Source: Prevotellaceae bacterium (GTDB lineage Bacteria > Bacteroidota > Bacteroidia > Bacteroidales > UBA932). From it: a DNA stretch of 64,000 nucleotides. The stretch covers positions 1-64,000 of the forward strand of contig JAIRNF010000037.1 in assembly GCA_031258195.1 (NCBI GenBank), written 5' to 3'. The notes under the pieces were generated by a model. That model did no database searches. It was not told where the DNA came from and saw only the letters and a program-made list of their open reading frames with translations. How positions within the stretch are numbered: the stretch's first letter is position 1; each line of letters opens with the position of its first letter. Below, piece after piece: positions 45,167 through 53,578 of the stretch. The position numbers and the translations under genes were made by a program.

Positions 45167-46098
45167 ATGGTTTCTATTGGTATTGACTTGGGCGGTACAA
45201 AAATAGTTGGTGCTGTTTTCGACTCAAAAGGTAATATTCTTAATAAGGCTTTCTGCCTACTCGAAGGCAGATCTGGCAGAGAGGTAGGAGGTCTGGTTAA
45301 GGATGTTATCAGTAAGCTATCATCCTCATAAGATTATAGCCTATCTGATATTAAGGCAGTTGGAATTTGTGTTCCGGATATTGCCATGGGCACCTAATAT
45401 TTCTGGATGGGGATGATTATCCCTTACAAAATGAAATAGAAGAGCATATTGGTAAAACTGCGATTAAAGTAAGCATAGCCAGTGATAGGACATGCTATAT
45501 TTTAGGCGAAGCTTGGAAAGATAATGCAAAAGGATGTAGCGATGCTATTTTTATCGCAGTGGGAACGGGCATTGGTATTGGCATACTTACAGACGGACGC
45601 ATACTTCATGGGCATAACGATATTGTGGGAGCCACAGGTTGGATGGCGCTACAAAGACCGTTTCAAGAAGAGTATAAGACATACGGGTGTTTCGAAAGCC
45701 GTGCATCCGCTACAGGTATTGCGCTGCAAGTGCATAAACTACTTAAATCTGATAGCCCGATTTATAAAGATAGTGTTCTGAGAAAAAAGATATGGATGCT
45801 ATTACCTCTCACGATGTGTTTGCGGCATACGATAAGAAAGACGCTTTAGCCACAGTTGTTATAAACGATGCAATAGAGCTGCGGGGTATGGCATCGGCTA
45901 ACTATGTCAGCCTTTTTAACCCTGCAAAAATTATTTGGGGCGGGGGAGTCTTTAGTTCTGCTGTAAAATTTATAGATAGAATATTGTAAGTGGGCACAAC
46001 CTATCAGTATTAGGCAAGTAAAGTTTGAGCCGTCGGCATTAGCCGGCGGTGCAGGCTTATTGGGAGCAGGACACCTGGCAATGCTGTCGTTAAAATAG
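45167..46098 (+). pseudogene. ROK-family sugar kinase, multiply broken
   Basis: The gene starts with the phosphate motif MVSIGIDLGGTKIVGAVF of ROK glucokinase-type enzymes. It then shows a nonsense codon (TAA, 45329-45331), a deletion plus shift near 45390 before APNISGW, an extra G in a GGGG run near 45412, a shift at the A6 run 45783-45788, and another near 45985. Restored pieces include SDRTCYILGEAW, FIAVGTGIGIGILTDGRILHG, FNPAKIIWGGGVFS and AGGAGLLGAGHLAM. At least five lesions make it clearly non-functional. It would have phosphorylated the sugar imported by the downstream transporter, by inference. Confidence 0.88.
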
Positions 46099-46123
46099 CA
46101 AAAAACGATTAAAATCAGAACCT

Positions 46124-47260
46124 ATGTATAATAAATCACTTGTATTTACCGCCGCTTGTGCAGGAATGGCATTTTTTGGCGTAACAATGCTCTCGTTAGG
46201 ACCTATTCTGGGTGCGTTAGGCAGCGATGCCGGAATATTATCTCCACTACTAACCGTTGGAATCATTATGGGTACGGTGGTTTTTGGTCCGGTTGTCGAT
46301 AGGTTTGGATACAAATGGTTGCTGGTAACAGGCTCTATCTTCGCTGTGGCTGGGATTTTAGGGCTTGCCCGATTCCATGATATGACGCTGCTATCTGCTT
46401 CTATTATACTGCTTGGTTTTGGCGGAGGCATCCTTAACGGCGAAACAAATGCGCTGGTTTCTGATATATACGACGATAAGCGTCGCGGTATAATGCTAAG
46501 CATGCTTGGCGCCTGTTACTGTATTGGTGCGCTACTATGGACTTTGCTTTGTACGTTTGTAAGCTATACATATGTGCTGTATGGTATAGCTGCCGTAATG
46601 GCTGTATTCATTATATTTTTCTGTAGTGTAGCATTTCCTAAAGCAAAACCGAAAGAAAACGTATCTACCAAACAAATTATAGGTTTACTTAAATATCCCG
46701 CACTTATTGTGTTGGCAATTGTACTATTTTTTCAAAGTGGCTTCGAGGGAATCTCTGGCGATTTCACCGTTTCTTTTTTAAATAAAAATGCCCTGATGGA
46801 CATTTCAACCGCAACATTTTCCATGACTGTTTTTTCTATCGGAATGTTGATAGGGCGTTTTGTGCTGGGGGTACTTATGGCTCGTATGCGCGATTTGACG
46901 GTCTTTTTCATATACCTGTCTATTGCTCTGGTTGGTACAATTTTGCTTAATTTTGCCAGTGGCGAGAGCGCTGTCGGAATGGCTTATACCGGAATGGCTT
47001 TAATCGGTTTTGGCATCGGAGCTACATATCCGGTAATACTAAACTATTTGGGAGCGGCATTTAAACAGCTATCGGGCTCAGCATTTTCTATAGCGTTGTT
47101 TATAGCATTGTTTGGCGGCATTGTATTTAAATCGGTTGTTGCAGGTGACTTCGAAACTTGCGACTTAGCAATATTCCCAATACTTTTAATTGTTGCAGTT
47201 ATAGCCATGATGTTAGTTGCTCCTTTTGCCGTTAAGCTCTCTAAAAGAGTGAAAAGTTAG
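46124..47260 (+). CDS. Major facilitator superfamily transporter (sugar-type)
   Basis: Inner-membrane permease of 378 residues with about 12 hydrophobic segments. Visible features are the loop-2 MFS signature GPVVDRFGYKWLLV, the mid-loop basic motif YDDKRRGIMLSMLGACY, GRFVLGVLMARMRDLTVF, and GFGIGATYPVILNYLG. The first N-terminal helix and general style match FucP/NagP-like hexose permeases. The gene is intact although the sugar kinase upstream and the sugar-isomerase-like gene downstream are both decayed. The substrate is therefore only inferred to be a sugar, perhaps an amino sugar. Confidence 0.85.
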   Translation: MYNKSLVFTAACAGMAFFGVTMLSLGPILGALGSDAGILSPLLTVGIIMGTVVFGPVVDRFGYKWLLVTGSIFAVAGILGLARFHDMTLLSASIILLGFGGGILNGETNALVSDIYDDKRRGIMLSMLGACYCIGALLWTLLCTFVSYTYVLYGIAAVMAVFIIFFCSVAFPKAKPKENVSTKQIIGLLKYPALIVLAIVLFFQSGFEGISGDFTVSFLNKNALMDISTATFSMTVFSIGMLIGRFVLGVLMARMRDLTVFFIYLSIALVGTILLNFASGESAVGMAYTGMALIGFGIGATYPVILNYLGAAFKQLSGSAFSIALFIALFGGIVFKSVVAGDFETCDLAIFPILLIVAVIAMMLVAPFAVKLSKRVKS

Positions 47261-47454
47261 AAACTGATTATTAGTCGAAATGCGTTAACGAAAAAGATGG
47301 TGTCGTGAATATGGTAATGCAAAGACACCGCAATGAGCATCTTCTATAGTCAAGATATAAAGTTCCCTTTAGGAAGTGGAACCACCTAAAGTCACTTAAA
47401 CCTTTGAAACTACTTAAACTTTAAATTAGACAGAACAACTAAACTTTAAAAACT

Positions 47455-48218
47455 ATGTTAGCACTTGAATGGTTATAAGTAATGCCCGTGGCATTATGCA
47501 AAAGATTGAAGACACTCAGCTGGAAAACATTAAGAAAGCAGCCACCATAATGGCAGACAGTATCGAAAAAGGTAGTTGGGTACACACGTTTGCTTGAGGT
47601 CATGCTACAATTCCTGTCGAAGAAATGTATCCTCGTATCGGCGGTTTTGTGGGTTTTCATCCAATTATAGAGCTTCCCTTATCATTTTTTACCCATAACA
47701 GGCGAAATGGGTATCCATCAGTTTTTGTTCTTAGAACGCGCAGAATGCCACGGAAATGCCATTATGAAATCTTACAACTTTAGCGATAAGGATTGTATAT
47801 GGATTTTCTCGCATACTGGTATCAATAACGTAAATATTGATGTTGCTTTAAAGGCAAAAGAGCTGGGATTAAAAGTTATTACTTATGGTTCGGCAGCAGA
47901 GGCTAAAGGAAAGGTAACCCGTCATCCATCAGGTAAAACGCTATTTGATATAGCTGGTGTTGTTGTAGATTCTTGTGTCCCTGTTGTAGATGCATCTGTT
48001 GTACTAAAGAATCATCAAGATAAGGTAGTACCACTTTCTACACTTGGTTTTGTAACACTTGTTTGGATGACAATTACTCCTGTTGCAGAGATTTTGGTTG
48101 ATAGAGAGGAGTTAAGCTATATATACATCCATCTCATAATGTGCCCGGCGATACAACTGCTCACGAACGTTTAGACGCATGTTTGGCAGAGTATAAAAAG
48201 CGTGTAGCAGGTATTTAA
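47455..48218 (+). pseudogene. UPF0309/SIS-domain phosphosugar isomerase-like gene, broken
   Basis: The restored protein resembles the UPF0309 SIS family: IMQKIEDTQLENIKKAATIMADSI, HATIPVEEMYPRIGG, IWIFSHTGINNVNIDVALKAKELGLKVI, TRHPSGKTLFDIA and the end HNVPGDTTAHERLDA. There are at least four lesions: a frame change near 47480, an in-frame TGA at 47595-47597 in place of a sense codon, a change at the T6 run 47685-47690, and an extra two bases in AGAGAG near 48103. The SIS fold binds phosphosugars. It belongs with the ROK gene and the MFS transporter as a former sugar-use cluster. Confidence 0.85.
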
Positions 48219-48238
48219 TTATATGGCTTGACGGTTGT

Positions 48239-48276
48239 AAAAAGGTCGGGGATGATATTAAACCTTGACCTTTTTT
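48239..48276 (+). terminator. Terminator after the SIS pseudogene
   Basis: AAAAAGGTC (48239-48247) pairs with GACCTTTTT (48267-48275), followed by more Ts and a T-rich tail. Confidence 0.75.
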
Positions 48277-48366
48277 GTTTTAGGGCTTGTCAGTTAAGAA
48301 TTCTAATAAAATGCTGTTTAATAGCTATATACTACCCTTATTAAGATAAGTAAGCTGAACGACATA

Positions 48367-48395
48367 TTTCTGTATAATGGTTTTTAATATCTTTG
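48367..48395 (+). promoter_or_regulatory. Candidate promoter of the hydrogenase gene
   Basis: TATCTTTG at 48388-48395 (-7 box) with TTTC at 48367-48370 as a weak -33 box, 17 bp apart. The leader is about 85 nt. No further regulatory site is visible. Confidence 0.4.
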
Positions 48396-48483
48396 TGAAT
48401 TCAAATTTTGAAAATATAGATTTAAATCATTGATAAATAGCGTATTGTAAATATGCGCACATTTAAGGAGAGTAGTAAAAATT

Positions 48484-49905
48484 ATGAGTACTAATTATGC
48501 GACGATGTTCCGTCGTCAGTTGATTGCGGGAGTATCAAAGCTGATTTATTCAAACGAGCTTAACGAAAAGTTAGACCGATTGCCGCTTGAGCTACATCCC
48601 AGAGGAAAGCAAACACTTCGTTGCTGTGTACATAAGGCTCGGGCAGTAAATAAATATAGGGCTATGGCTTTCTTGGGTTTTAATACTGAGGACGAGAAAG
48701 ACGAATTAGCCCCTCTTTCATATTATGCAAATAAAGCGGTTCAACGTACAGAGCATACCGATGTAATGATGACGGTAGTTGACGAGGCTTGTAGCTTGTG
48801 CGTAAAAAGCAGCTATTCGGTTTCTAACCTTTGCCGCGGATGCGTTGGTCGTCATTGTAGCCTTTCGTGTAATAAATCGGCAATTAACTTTATAAACGGT
48901 AGAGCGCATATCGATACCGATAAGTGCGTAAACTGTGGAATGTGTATGAAATCGTGCCCGTTCCATGCTATTATATATCAGCCTGTGCCTTGTGAAGAAT
49001 CATGTCCCGTTGGTGCGATTAGCAAAAATGAAAACGGTATAGAGCATATCGATCCGGAAAAGTGTATTCTTTGCGGTAAATGCATTTCGGCATGTCCGTT
49101 CGGAGCCATAATGGAGAAGTCAAGCATGATATATATATTCAACGAAATTCGTAAAGGAAAAAATGTTGTTGCAATGGTTGCGCCGGCTATTGCCGGACAG
49201 TTTAAAACAGAGTTCGGTCGGGTTATTTCTGCAATTCATCAGCTAGGGTTTAGCAATGTAGTAGAAGTTGCCTTAGGCGCAAATGTAACATCTCAGAACG
49301 AGGCACACGAGTTTGAAGAGCGTATGGAAGAAGGACAGCCCTTTATGACAACATCATGCTGTCCGTCATATATGTTGCTGGTAAAAAAACATATTCCGGA
49401 GCTAAAACCTTACGTGTCGGAAACTTTATCGCCTATGGCTTATACGGCAGAAATAGTTAAGCAGCGTGATCCCGAAGCCGTTACTGTTTTTGTCGGACCA
49501 TGTGTAGCAAAGCGTTATGAGGGTTTTTATAATAAGAATGTTGACTATGTAATGTCGTTCGAAGAGCTTAACGCTTTATTTACCGGAGCAGAAATAGATG
49601 TACAAAAATGCGAGATATATGAATTAGATGGCAATGTTGAGAGCTCCGGTCGTGGATACCCGTGTATTGGCGGTGTTGTAGGATCGCTTAATAGCTACGC
49701 TAAACATTCCGAGAATATTAAACCGCTGCTTATTGACGGGATTAATAAAATAAATATTCGTGCGTTAAAGTCGTTCCCTAAAAATTGCCCGGGTAATGTT
49801 GTCGAAGTAATGTCGTGCGAAGGGGGTTGTGTTAACGGTTGTGCAACTATAGGTAATGCAAAAACAGCAGCGCGTCAGATACAGAACTTGGTAGCAGGAA
49901 AATAG
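48484..49905 (+). CDS. Monomeric [FeFe] hydrogenase, group B-like
   Basis: Predicted iron-sulfur enzyme that makes or oxidises hydrogen at an H-cluster. The N-terminal part has an unusual Cys-rich section (CSLCVKSS, CRGCVGRHCSLSC) and two 4Fe-4S ferredoxin motifs (CVNCGMCMKSCPF; CILCGKCISACPF). The H-cluster motifs are L1 TTSCCPSY (C292, C293), L2 GPCVAKRYE (C340) and L3 VMSCEGGCVNGC (C445, C449). GPC in L2 and CEGGC in L3, rather than MPC and CPGGC, are the marks of group B. 473 residues. It needs the HydEFG maturases, which are not in this window. The C-S lyase gene follows 26 bp later, so they probably share an operon. Confidence 0.9.
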   Translation: MSTNYATMFRRQLIAGVSKLIYSNELNEKLDRLPLELHPRGKQTLRCCVHKARAVNKYRAMAFLGFNTEDEKDELAPLSYYANKAVQRTEHTDVMMTVVDEACSLCVKSSYSVSNLCRGCVGRHCSLSCNKSAINFINGRAHIDTDKCVNCGMCMKSCPFHAIIYQPVPCEESCPVGAISKNENGIEHIDPEKCILCGKCISACPFGAIMEKSSMIYIFNEIRKGKNVVAMVAPAIAGQFKTEFGRVISAIHQLGFSNVVEVALGANVTSQNEAHEFEERMEEGQPFMTTSCCPSYMLLVKKHIPELKPYVSETLSPMAYTAEIVKQRDPEAVTVFVGPCVAKRYEGFYNKNVDYVMSFEELNALFTGAEIDVQKCEIYELDGNVESSGRGYPCIGGVVGSLNSYAKHSENIKPLLIDGINKINIRALKSFPKNCPGNVVEVMSCEGGCVNGCATIGNAKTAARQIQNLVAGK

Positions 49906-49931
49906 CAACATTTGACATTAAAACCACTAAA

Positions 49932-51104
49932 ATGAAGAAATATAATTTTGACGAAATAGTAGAAAGGCACAACACCGGATGTGTTAAGTACGACGGACGT
50001 GAAGCTGTATTTGGTAATCCAGATATCATTCCGCTTTGGGTTGCCGATATGGATTTTAAGGTTGCCGATGTTATTCTTGAGGATGTGCAAAAGCAGATAG
50101 AGCATGGGATTCTTGGATATCCTTTTATACAGCTATCAGTATATAAGTCTATTATTACGTGGCTAAAAGATAGGCATCAATGGGATATAAAAGCCCATTG
50201 GCTTACTTTCTGTCCCGGAGTTGTACCCGGTTTAGGTGCTGCGGTACAGGCTTTTACAAAACCAGGTGATAAAATTATTATCCAACCTCCGGTATATCAT
50301 CCTTTCTTCTATGCCATAACAAATAACGATAGGGTTGTTGTTGAGAACCGTTTGATAGAAAACGATGGTTACTATACGATGGATTATGCCGACTTGGAAG
50401 AGAAGCTGAAAGACGCATCATTGCTAATCCTTTGTAATCCTCATAACCCTGTTGGTCGGTCGTGGAGTAAAGAAGAGCTTACCAAGCTATCGGAACTTTG
50501 CTTAAAGTATAACGTACTGGTAATATCTGATGAGATACACGCCGACTTAAATATGCCTTCGCATAAGCATACACCAACATCGTCGCTATCTCCAGAGATT
50601 TCAGCCAATACGTTTACGTTTATGGCATCCAGCAAAACGTTTAATACGGCTGGGCTATCTCAGGCGTTTGCTATATCCTCTAATGAGGAAGTACTAAAGG
50701 CTTTTAATGCCCAAGCTGAACGCCAGTTTTTAGAAAAAAGTCTTTTAGGGTTAGTTGCTACCCGTGCTGCTTTTGAGAAAGGGGAGGAATGGCGTACACA
50801 GCTGATTCAATATATTTCAGATAATGCAGATTATGCGATCTCTTTTCTTAATGAGAATTTACCCCTTATTAAAGCGCGTAAGCTAGAGGCTACCTATTTA
50901 CTATGGGTAGATTTTAGAGGTTTAGGTCTAGAGCAAGATAAGCTTGTAGATTTTTTGGTAAACAAGGCGGGTATTGGAATGAATAACGGCAAAATGTTTG
51001 GCGAAAATGGTAGAGGCTTTATGCGTATGAACCTTGCTTGCCCAAGAGCAACATTAGAAAAAGCGCTACACCAGCTAGAGAAAGCGATAGCCAGCAATTT
51101 GTAG
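49932..51104 (+). CDS. patB: MalY/PatB-type cystathionine beta-lyase / aminotransferase
   Basis: PLP fold-type I enzyme of 390 residues that cleaves C-S bonds of cystathionine or cysteine conjugates, releasing pyruvate, ammonia and a thiol or H2S. Motifs are the N-terminal NTGCVKYDGREAVFGNPDIIPLWVADMDF (in two blocks), WLTFCPGVVPGLG, LCNPHNPVGRSWSKEEL, ISDEIHADL, and the PLP Lys in MASSKTFNTAGL. Complete. It lies directly after the [FeFe] hydrogenase, a pairing worth noting, though a joint function is not shown. Confidence 0.93.
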   Translation: MKKYNFDEIVERHNTGCVKYDGREAVFGNPDIIPLWVADMDFKVADVILEDVQKQIEHGILGYPFIQLSVYKSIITWLKDRHQWDIKAHWLTFCPGVVPGLGAAVQAFTKPGDKIIIQPPVYHPFFYAITNNDRVVVENRLIENDGYYTMDYADLEEKLKDASLLILCNPHNPVGRSWSKEELTKLSELCLKYNVLVISDEIHADLNMPSHKHTPTSSLSPEISANTFTFMASSKTFNTAGLSQAFAISSNEEVLKAFNAQAERQFLEKSLLGLVATRAAFEKGEEWRTQLIQYISDNADYAISFLNENLPLIKARKLEATYLLWVDFRGLGLEQDKLVDFLVNKAGIGMNNGKMFGENGRGFMRMNLACPRATLEKALHQLEKAIASNL

Positions 51105-51179
51105 CTGTTTGTTGTAAATTATAGATATATTTAGAGTGGTATTAGCAAGAAAAGCATATACCACTTTTTTAATACATAA

Positions 51180-51821
51180 ATGGAAGCAAATAAAATACCA
51201 GAGGTATACCTATCTACCGCCTACTTAGGTAATGTGCAATACTTTAGTAAGCTGGCTAATGCCGATTTGATTCATTTAGAGCAATGCGAACATTACCAAA
51301 AGCAAAGTTACCGTAACAGATGCTGTATTGCGGGAGCAAACGGAATATTAACGCTAGCTATTCCCATAGAAAAAGATCATGGGAAAAAGATGCCTATACG
51401 CGATGTAAAAATCGACTACTCGCAAGCATGGCAGCAGAACCATTGGAGAGCAATACTTTCTACTTACAACTCATCTCCGTTTTTTGAGTACTATGCTGAC
51501 GATATTCGTCCGTTTTATGAGGGCAAAGAAACATTTTTGTTCGATTTCAATTTAAAGCTGATGGAGCAGATGTTAGAGCGGCTGTCATTAAGCGTAAACA
51601 TTCTATATACTACGGAGTATAAAGCAGAAGTAAGCTATCCTCAATATGATTATCGCCAGAGTATAAACCCTAAAAAACGTTTATCTAAGCCGGATTCTTT
51701 ATTTAATTCACAAAACTATTTTCAAGTATTTATTCAACGTTATGGGTTTATTCCCAACCTAAGTATTATTGATCTTTTATTTAATGAAGGACCAGGTGCT
51801 TCACAGTATTTGATCTTGTGA
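51180..51821 (+). CDS. WbqC family protein
   Basis: The 213 residues match the WbqC/DUF family found in polysaccharide loci and elsewhere in Bacteroidetes: VYLSTAYLGNVQYFSKL at the start, EHYQKQSYRNRCCIAGANG, LAIPIEKDHGKKMPIRDVKIDY, WQQNHWRAILSTYNSSPFFEYY, and the end SIIDLLFNEGPGA. Its biochemical role is not established; it has been linked to sugar modification by association only. Single gene ending at a bidirectional terminator. Confidence 0.88.
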   Translation: MEANKIPEVYLSTAYLGNVQYFSKLANADLIHLEQCEHYQKQSYRNRCCIAGANGILTLAIPIEKDHGKKMPIRDVKIDYSQAWQQNHWRAILSTYNSSPFFEYYADDIRPFYEGKETFLFDFNLKLMEQMLERLSLSVNILYTTEYKAEVSYPQYDYRQSINPKKRLSKPDSLFNSQNYFQVFIQRYGFIPNLSIIDLLFNEGPGASQYLIL

Positions 51822-51843
51822 GTTTGGGGTTACTATAAAAAAT

Positions 51844-51868
51844 AAGGGAGATAAGAACTATCTCCCTT
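51844..51868. terminator. Bidirectional terminator between wbqC and the FadL-type gene
   Basis: AAGGGAGAT (51844-51852) pairs with ATCTCCCTT (51860-51868) around a 7-nt loop; T-rich on the plus side (TTTACTTTTTT). Confidence 0.8.
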
Positions 51869-51893
51869 TACTTTTTTAAACGAAAGCCGTATT

Positions 51894-53483
51894 CTAGAAT
51901 CTAAGTCCAAGTGTCAAAGTAAATCTGTTAAAGTCAGTCTTAGTAGTTACAGGTGACATTATGCCGAAATCATCGTAACTATCTATAATATATTCTACCT
52001 CATTTTTTGCCAGTGAATAAGCAAAATCTACAAAACCGTACTTAAATCTATAACCAATACCTGCTGAGTATGTGTCGGTTGAGTAATCTCCTATTCCCAT
52101 AGAGTAATACGGAACAGTTATATCTCCATTTTCGTTAGGTACATATCCTGCCGGATCTTTAAGGTCTTTTTTATAAGGACTGCCATAAAAGCTATAACCG
52201 GCACGAAGCGAAAAGCCTGCAGGCAAGTTGCCTTCAAGCCCGACTCTAACATTTGATGCGGCACTAAGCGTATTCTTTATAATTTGATTATTAGGATCAA
52301 ATCCGTTAGTACCTACATAGTCATAATGCTCTTTCATACGCATGCTAGAGTAATCCACAAACTCATAATCAACGCTAATTAAGCCGTAGCTTTTAAACGT
52401 ATATGCAGCACCTGCAATTAGCTTATAAGGAGTATTTATTCTATAATCGTAAAAATTGGTAGGGCTATTGGCATCGTACCAACCATACCCAATAATATTA
52501 GCCGATTGGCTGGCGCTATATTCATCGGTTAATTCAAAAAAAGTAGGAGTATGTGCAGCAAATGCTAACCTCAATTCTGGGACAGGACGAAAAATTATAC
52601 CTGCTTTTATATTATATCCATATCCAGATGTTCTATAGTATTGATCGTAAAGAAATGTAGCTAAATCATTCTGAGCATCCTGATGATGCATTACTTCGCC
52701 ATAATATTTATACGATTTATAGTTGACATCTTGTATTCCAACAGTAAGTCCAAAATACAGCTTATGGGATATATTACCACCTAAGCTAAATACATATTCG
52801 CCGATAGAGCCTTCCGATACTGTTCTAGCATACTTATTGTGATTGTGTAAAGTAACGTCTAAATCATAGTATTTATTATTAGGGTCGACCTCATTTTGGT
52901 ATAATAGTGTATTTTTCCATGCCATGAGCGCAGCCCAATCTGCCGGACCAAATAGTCCATAGGCATTATTAGCCTCTAGATCACCAACCTTATAACCCAA
53001 TGAGTTAGCTTGATAAACGAAATTTTCTACCATAGATTCTTCCCATATAACATTATTTGCAATAGCGCTTGCGTTAGAGTTATAGTTATTCATTTTGTTG
53101 TAGCCTATACCAACTGTTAAGCTAACAGGACCCTTAGATGACCCGCTGGTATATATGGGGGCTACTAATCCCATGTTGGAGAAGCCGAATCTAGTACGAG
53201 AGTCGGAAACATCGCTAACATTATAAAAAGATGATGAGGTTTTAGAATAGCTTATTGCGGGTGTAAATGTAAACTCCATGCCTCTATAAACTCCAATCCC
53301 GGCAGGGTTTATGCTCAGAGAAGTAAAATCGCCACCCAGAGCGGCAAATGCTCCTCCCATAGAAGTAAAACGAGCTGTACCTTCATAAAAATTTTGTGAG
53401 AAACAGATGGCTCCAAAGTGATCCTGAGCATTTATAGTTGTTACGCTTAGCACGGCAAATACTAATAGTAATATTCTTTTCAT
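51894..53483 (-). CDS. Outer-membrane transport protein, OMPP1/FadL/TodX family
   Basis: Beta-barrel of 529 residues. The signal peptide ends near TTINAQ (residue 19). Next comes the FadL-type start: a hatch-like segment FYEGTARFTSMGGAFAALGGDFTSLSINPAGIGVYRG (in pieces), then many alternating strands and the typical last strand FTLTLGLRF. Such porins admit long-chain fatty acids or aromatics; the true substrate here is open. The gene runs downstream of the Ser-rich lipoprotein gene, 95 bp away on the same strand. Confidence 0.85.
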   Translation of the reverse strand: MKRILLLVFAVLSVTTINAQDHFGAICFSQNFYEGTARFTSMGGAFAALGGDFTSLSINPAGIGVYRGMEFTFTPAISYSKTSSSFYNVSDVSDSRTRFGFSNMGLVAPIYTSGSSKGPVSLTVGIGYNKMNNYNSNASAIANNVIWEESMVENFVYQANSLGYKVGDLEANNAYGLFGPADWAALMAWKNTLLYQNEVDPNNKYYDLDVTLHNHNKYARTVSEGSIGEYVFSLGGNISHKLYFGLTVGIQDVNYKSYKYYGEVMHHQDAQNDLATFLYDQYYRTSGYGYNIKAGIIFRPVPELRLAFAAHTPTFFELTDEYSASQSANIIGYGWYDANSPTNFYDYRINTPYKLIAGAAYTFKSYGLISVDYEFVDYSSMRMKEHYDYVGTNGFDPNNQIIKNTLSAASNVRVGLEGNLPAGFSLRAGYSFYGSPYKKDLKDPAGYVPNENGDITVPYYSMGIGDYSTDTYSAGIGYRFKYGFVDFAYSLAKNEVEYIIDSYDDFGIMSPVTTKTDFNRFTLTLGLRF

Positions 53484-53578
53484 GATAATCGGTCTGTAAT
53501 TAAATTTATATTGAGTTAAGGCAAAGCAACTGTATCAATACTCTGTTTTAAGTATTGATACAGCCGATATAGTTAGAA

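Noticed and set aside
47595-47597. In-frame TGA in the SIS gene as a possible selenocysteine codon
   Set aside because: The gene has several other lesions, there is no SECIS-like hairpin directly downstream, and SIS proteins have no known Sec position here. A nonsense mutation is simpler.
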